DNA from: Pithys albifrons albifrons
Taxonomy: Eukaryota; Chordata; Aves; Passeriformes; Thamnophilidae
Assembly (NCBI RefSeq): GCF_047495875.1
Contig: NC_092480.1
Coordinates: forward strand, 3,596,001 to 3,660,000
Direction of reading: 5' to 3'
Length of the DNA stretch: 64,000 nt
Part shown: one piece after another, positions 61,991 to 64,000 of the stretch
Position numbering within the stretch: the stretch's first letter is position 1
How the letters are laid out: every line of letters starts with the position of its first letter
Notes under the pieces: generated by a model
Told to the model about the DNA's origin: nothing
What the model saw: only the letters and a program-made list of their open reading frames with translations
Databases searched by the model: none
Translations under genes and position numbers: made by a program

Positions 61991-64000
61991 CCAAACTTCT
62001 TTGGAGGGGTCTCTTTGGGGTCCATCCCTAGTGGAGCAGGGTGGTGTGAGCAGTGCTGGGATCCTTGGAAATGCTGTGGTCCCTGTTTTCCACAGGGCTT
62101 GGGATCAGCTCAGCAGCTCATCTGAGCACGAATCTTCCTTGATGTTCAGAGCAGAGCCTGGTGTTGGTTTGCTGCTGTCAGGGAGGAGGTGTTTCCCCTG
62201 ACGACTTTCCTTCTGTACCCTGAGCGTGGGAACTTGTAGTTCCTGTGGGAAAACTGTCTCTCAAGGTGCTCTGGCTTTTAATTGGCAAAGTGAAGCTTTA
62301 GAGCTGCCAAAGGAGAGCCCTTCTTGATGAAGGAGCCAGTTATCCCTGGGAACACAGCTCGGTGATTTCCCATTCATGCCCCTTATCCTGCTTTCCCTCC
62401 TCCACCTGGCAGTGGGTTTGCAATGGCACAGTCATTTCCAGAGCCCTGCAACCATAGTAACACAGTGCTTTGGATGGCAGGAATTTAATTTTCCAAGGAC
62501 AACGAGGTGCTGTTAATGCTGCTGGGACTGGGAGATCTATTTCTGCTTTCCATGAGAAATATGAGGTGTGGGGAGGGACTAAATTCTGGGAAGGAAGAGC
62601 AGAGCAGGAGGGCGAATTGAAAGATAAAATTGTTTTTACCTGTTACGAGCTCCTAAAGCCCCCTGTGGGAAAACACTGGAGGGACCTTTGCTTCTGACAC
62701 ACCTGAGGCTTGAAGTTCGACCTGGTTTTATTACCCTGTTTATGTTGTCAAGGCAAGATGGGCAATAACTCTTATCAGAAGAGTTTTCAAATGAAGGCTG
62801 TTTGCACATCATGGAATTCACTGTCTAAAATGTTCCATTTTTATTGCAAATCTTTTAGACAATCAAAAGAGAGATTTGGCTTAAAATAATATGGATTTTG
62901 ACAATGTAAAAATACCCTTCAAAAGGCATCGTGGTAATAACTTTTTTCCAGCTTGGAAGTAACCATAACTCACACCAGACACTGCTGCTGTTTGTGCTCC
63001 TTCTGGAGACACTTCTTCAAACATCCCAATTATTTTGTGATGTATTTTAAGGCAGGTAGAGCCAAATCTTTGTGTCTGCAGCTGTGAGAATGAAAAGATC
63101 CCTCTAGCTGTTCAAATAACCAAAATGCTTTGTAAATTGGAACAGAAACCTTGATGTGACTGTTCTGTTGATTAATCTTCATATCTTTGTTCCCAAATCT
63201 GCTGGTGAAAATATTTGTGCATGGTGATATTTCATGAATGGCAACTTTGAGCTCCAAAAACTGTTGCCACAGTTGAAAGCAGCTGAAGAGTATGTAAACC
63301 TGAATGTCAATTTATTATTCCCCCCTTTTAAAACAGGTAATTCTGAACCCAAAGCCTTATGAATACTGGGGTTAATTAAGCAAAGTGAATACAAAACACT
63401 TATCTGGGTTCAGGCTGAAATTCTCACTAATAACTGTGGATAAAAACAGCCTTCTGATTTTTATTAATTATCCTCTAAACTCATTAACTGATTCTGTCTT
63501 CAGGATACAGCCACTTCTTTTCTTGCCTCATTAATCCATCACCATTGAAAAACATTGGCTAAAATTCTGCCCAAATCTCCTGCAGATATAAAAGTACAGT
63601 GGACTTGTCACCCACACCTGGAGGGTATAGAAGTCCCAGAAGGCTCTTGGTGGGCAAACACTGACCTGGAGTGTCTGAGCTTCAAGAAATCTTGACAAAT
63701 ATCTTCTGCTGGGAGACCTGCTTAGCTTTAAAAGCCTATTCATGCATAAAATAAGAGATCTTGGCTCTGCCCTATCTTTCAGAGGTTGAAATCTCAGAAT
63801 AAAATGAGACTTATTTAAAAAAAAGGCAAAAATTATAATTCTACAAAATCTAGTTTATAGCTCATAACTTCCCAAAACCAAGTGCAAGAGAAAAATGAAA
63901 TATTTCAATATTTAAGGCACAAAAGCAAATTCGAATCTCCAGATTCAAATTCTGTGTGTGTGATCAGAATATTTGTTTTTAGTCAGCAAAAAAATGTTTC

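Larger units (their letters stand above)
55705..64000 (+). other. Intron following the 55-kb coding exon, continuing past the window
   Basis: No further exon with a fitting acceptor and phase was found to the right edge, so this is the 5' part of an intron of at least 8.3 kb. It holds the 29-bp minisatellite and a CR1 tail; the remainder is AT-rich without recognised elements. Confidence 0.55.

Overview
This is vertebrate nuclear DNA, most likely from a bird and possibly a songbird. Its coding sequence is split by GT/AG introns. The only recognisable interspersed repeats are tails of CR1 LINEs and a reverse-oriented LTR of endogenous-retrovirus type, with no mammalian SINEs. The species call is an inference from these repeats and from the compact introns, and no database could be consulted. 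Nothing prokaryotic, no CRISPR array and no tRNA or rRNA gene was seen.

Left end (1-17 kb). The first three coding exons of DPAGT1 lie on the minus strand (5-629); the rest of that gene is off the left edge. Head to head with it, across a CpG-island spacer of about 1.4 kb, is a complete plus-strand C2CD2L (TMEM24) gene. Its coding exons could be set to the base from 2006 to 11643, and every splice phase closes into one 677-codon frame plus stop. An alternative last exon at 11876-11943 may give the true C-terminus. The first canonical poly(A) signals after the stop are at 16951 and 16967, which suggests a 3'UTR of about 5 kb. DPAGT1 and C2CD2L are also divergent neighbours in mammals.

Middle (17-54 kb). 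I find no coding exon that I can support here. The stretch holds an ERVK-like LTR with a primer-binding-site-like motif (minus strand, about 17.4-18.15 kb), two diverged copies of one unidentified repeat (24.8 and 27.8 kb) and a CpG island with an 18-bp minisatellite and a perfect splice donor (25.3-25.9 kb). It also holds a weaker LTR candidate (30.1-30.6 kb), a 42-bp repeat in 4 copies (36.4 kb) and a 30-bp repeat in 9 copies (48.4 kb).

Right end (54-64 kb). A CCAAT/TATA promoter candidate (54.64-54.72 kb) precedes one convincing coding exon (55358-55704). It encodes 115 residues made of two related basic modules and ends in a good donor. I read it as the alternative amino-terminal exon of GRAMD1B (Aster-B), from memory of the protein and at moderate confidence. 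The rest is intron: a 29-bp minisatellite in 12 copies 200 bp after the donor, and a CR1 tail at 61.7-62.0 kb. If the call is right, the window runs DPAGT1 (glycosylation in the ER membrane), C2CD2L (ER-plasma membrane phosphatidylinositol transfer) and GRAMD1B (ER-plasma membrane sterol transfer). The last two would then be two contact-site lipid-transfer genes in tandem. I found no clearly new multi-gene system. The most interesting points are the duplicated-module exon, the alternative C2CD2L C-terminus, the isolated CpG island and the set of phase-preserving or phase-shifting minisatellites.
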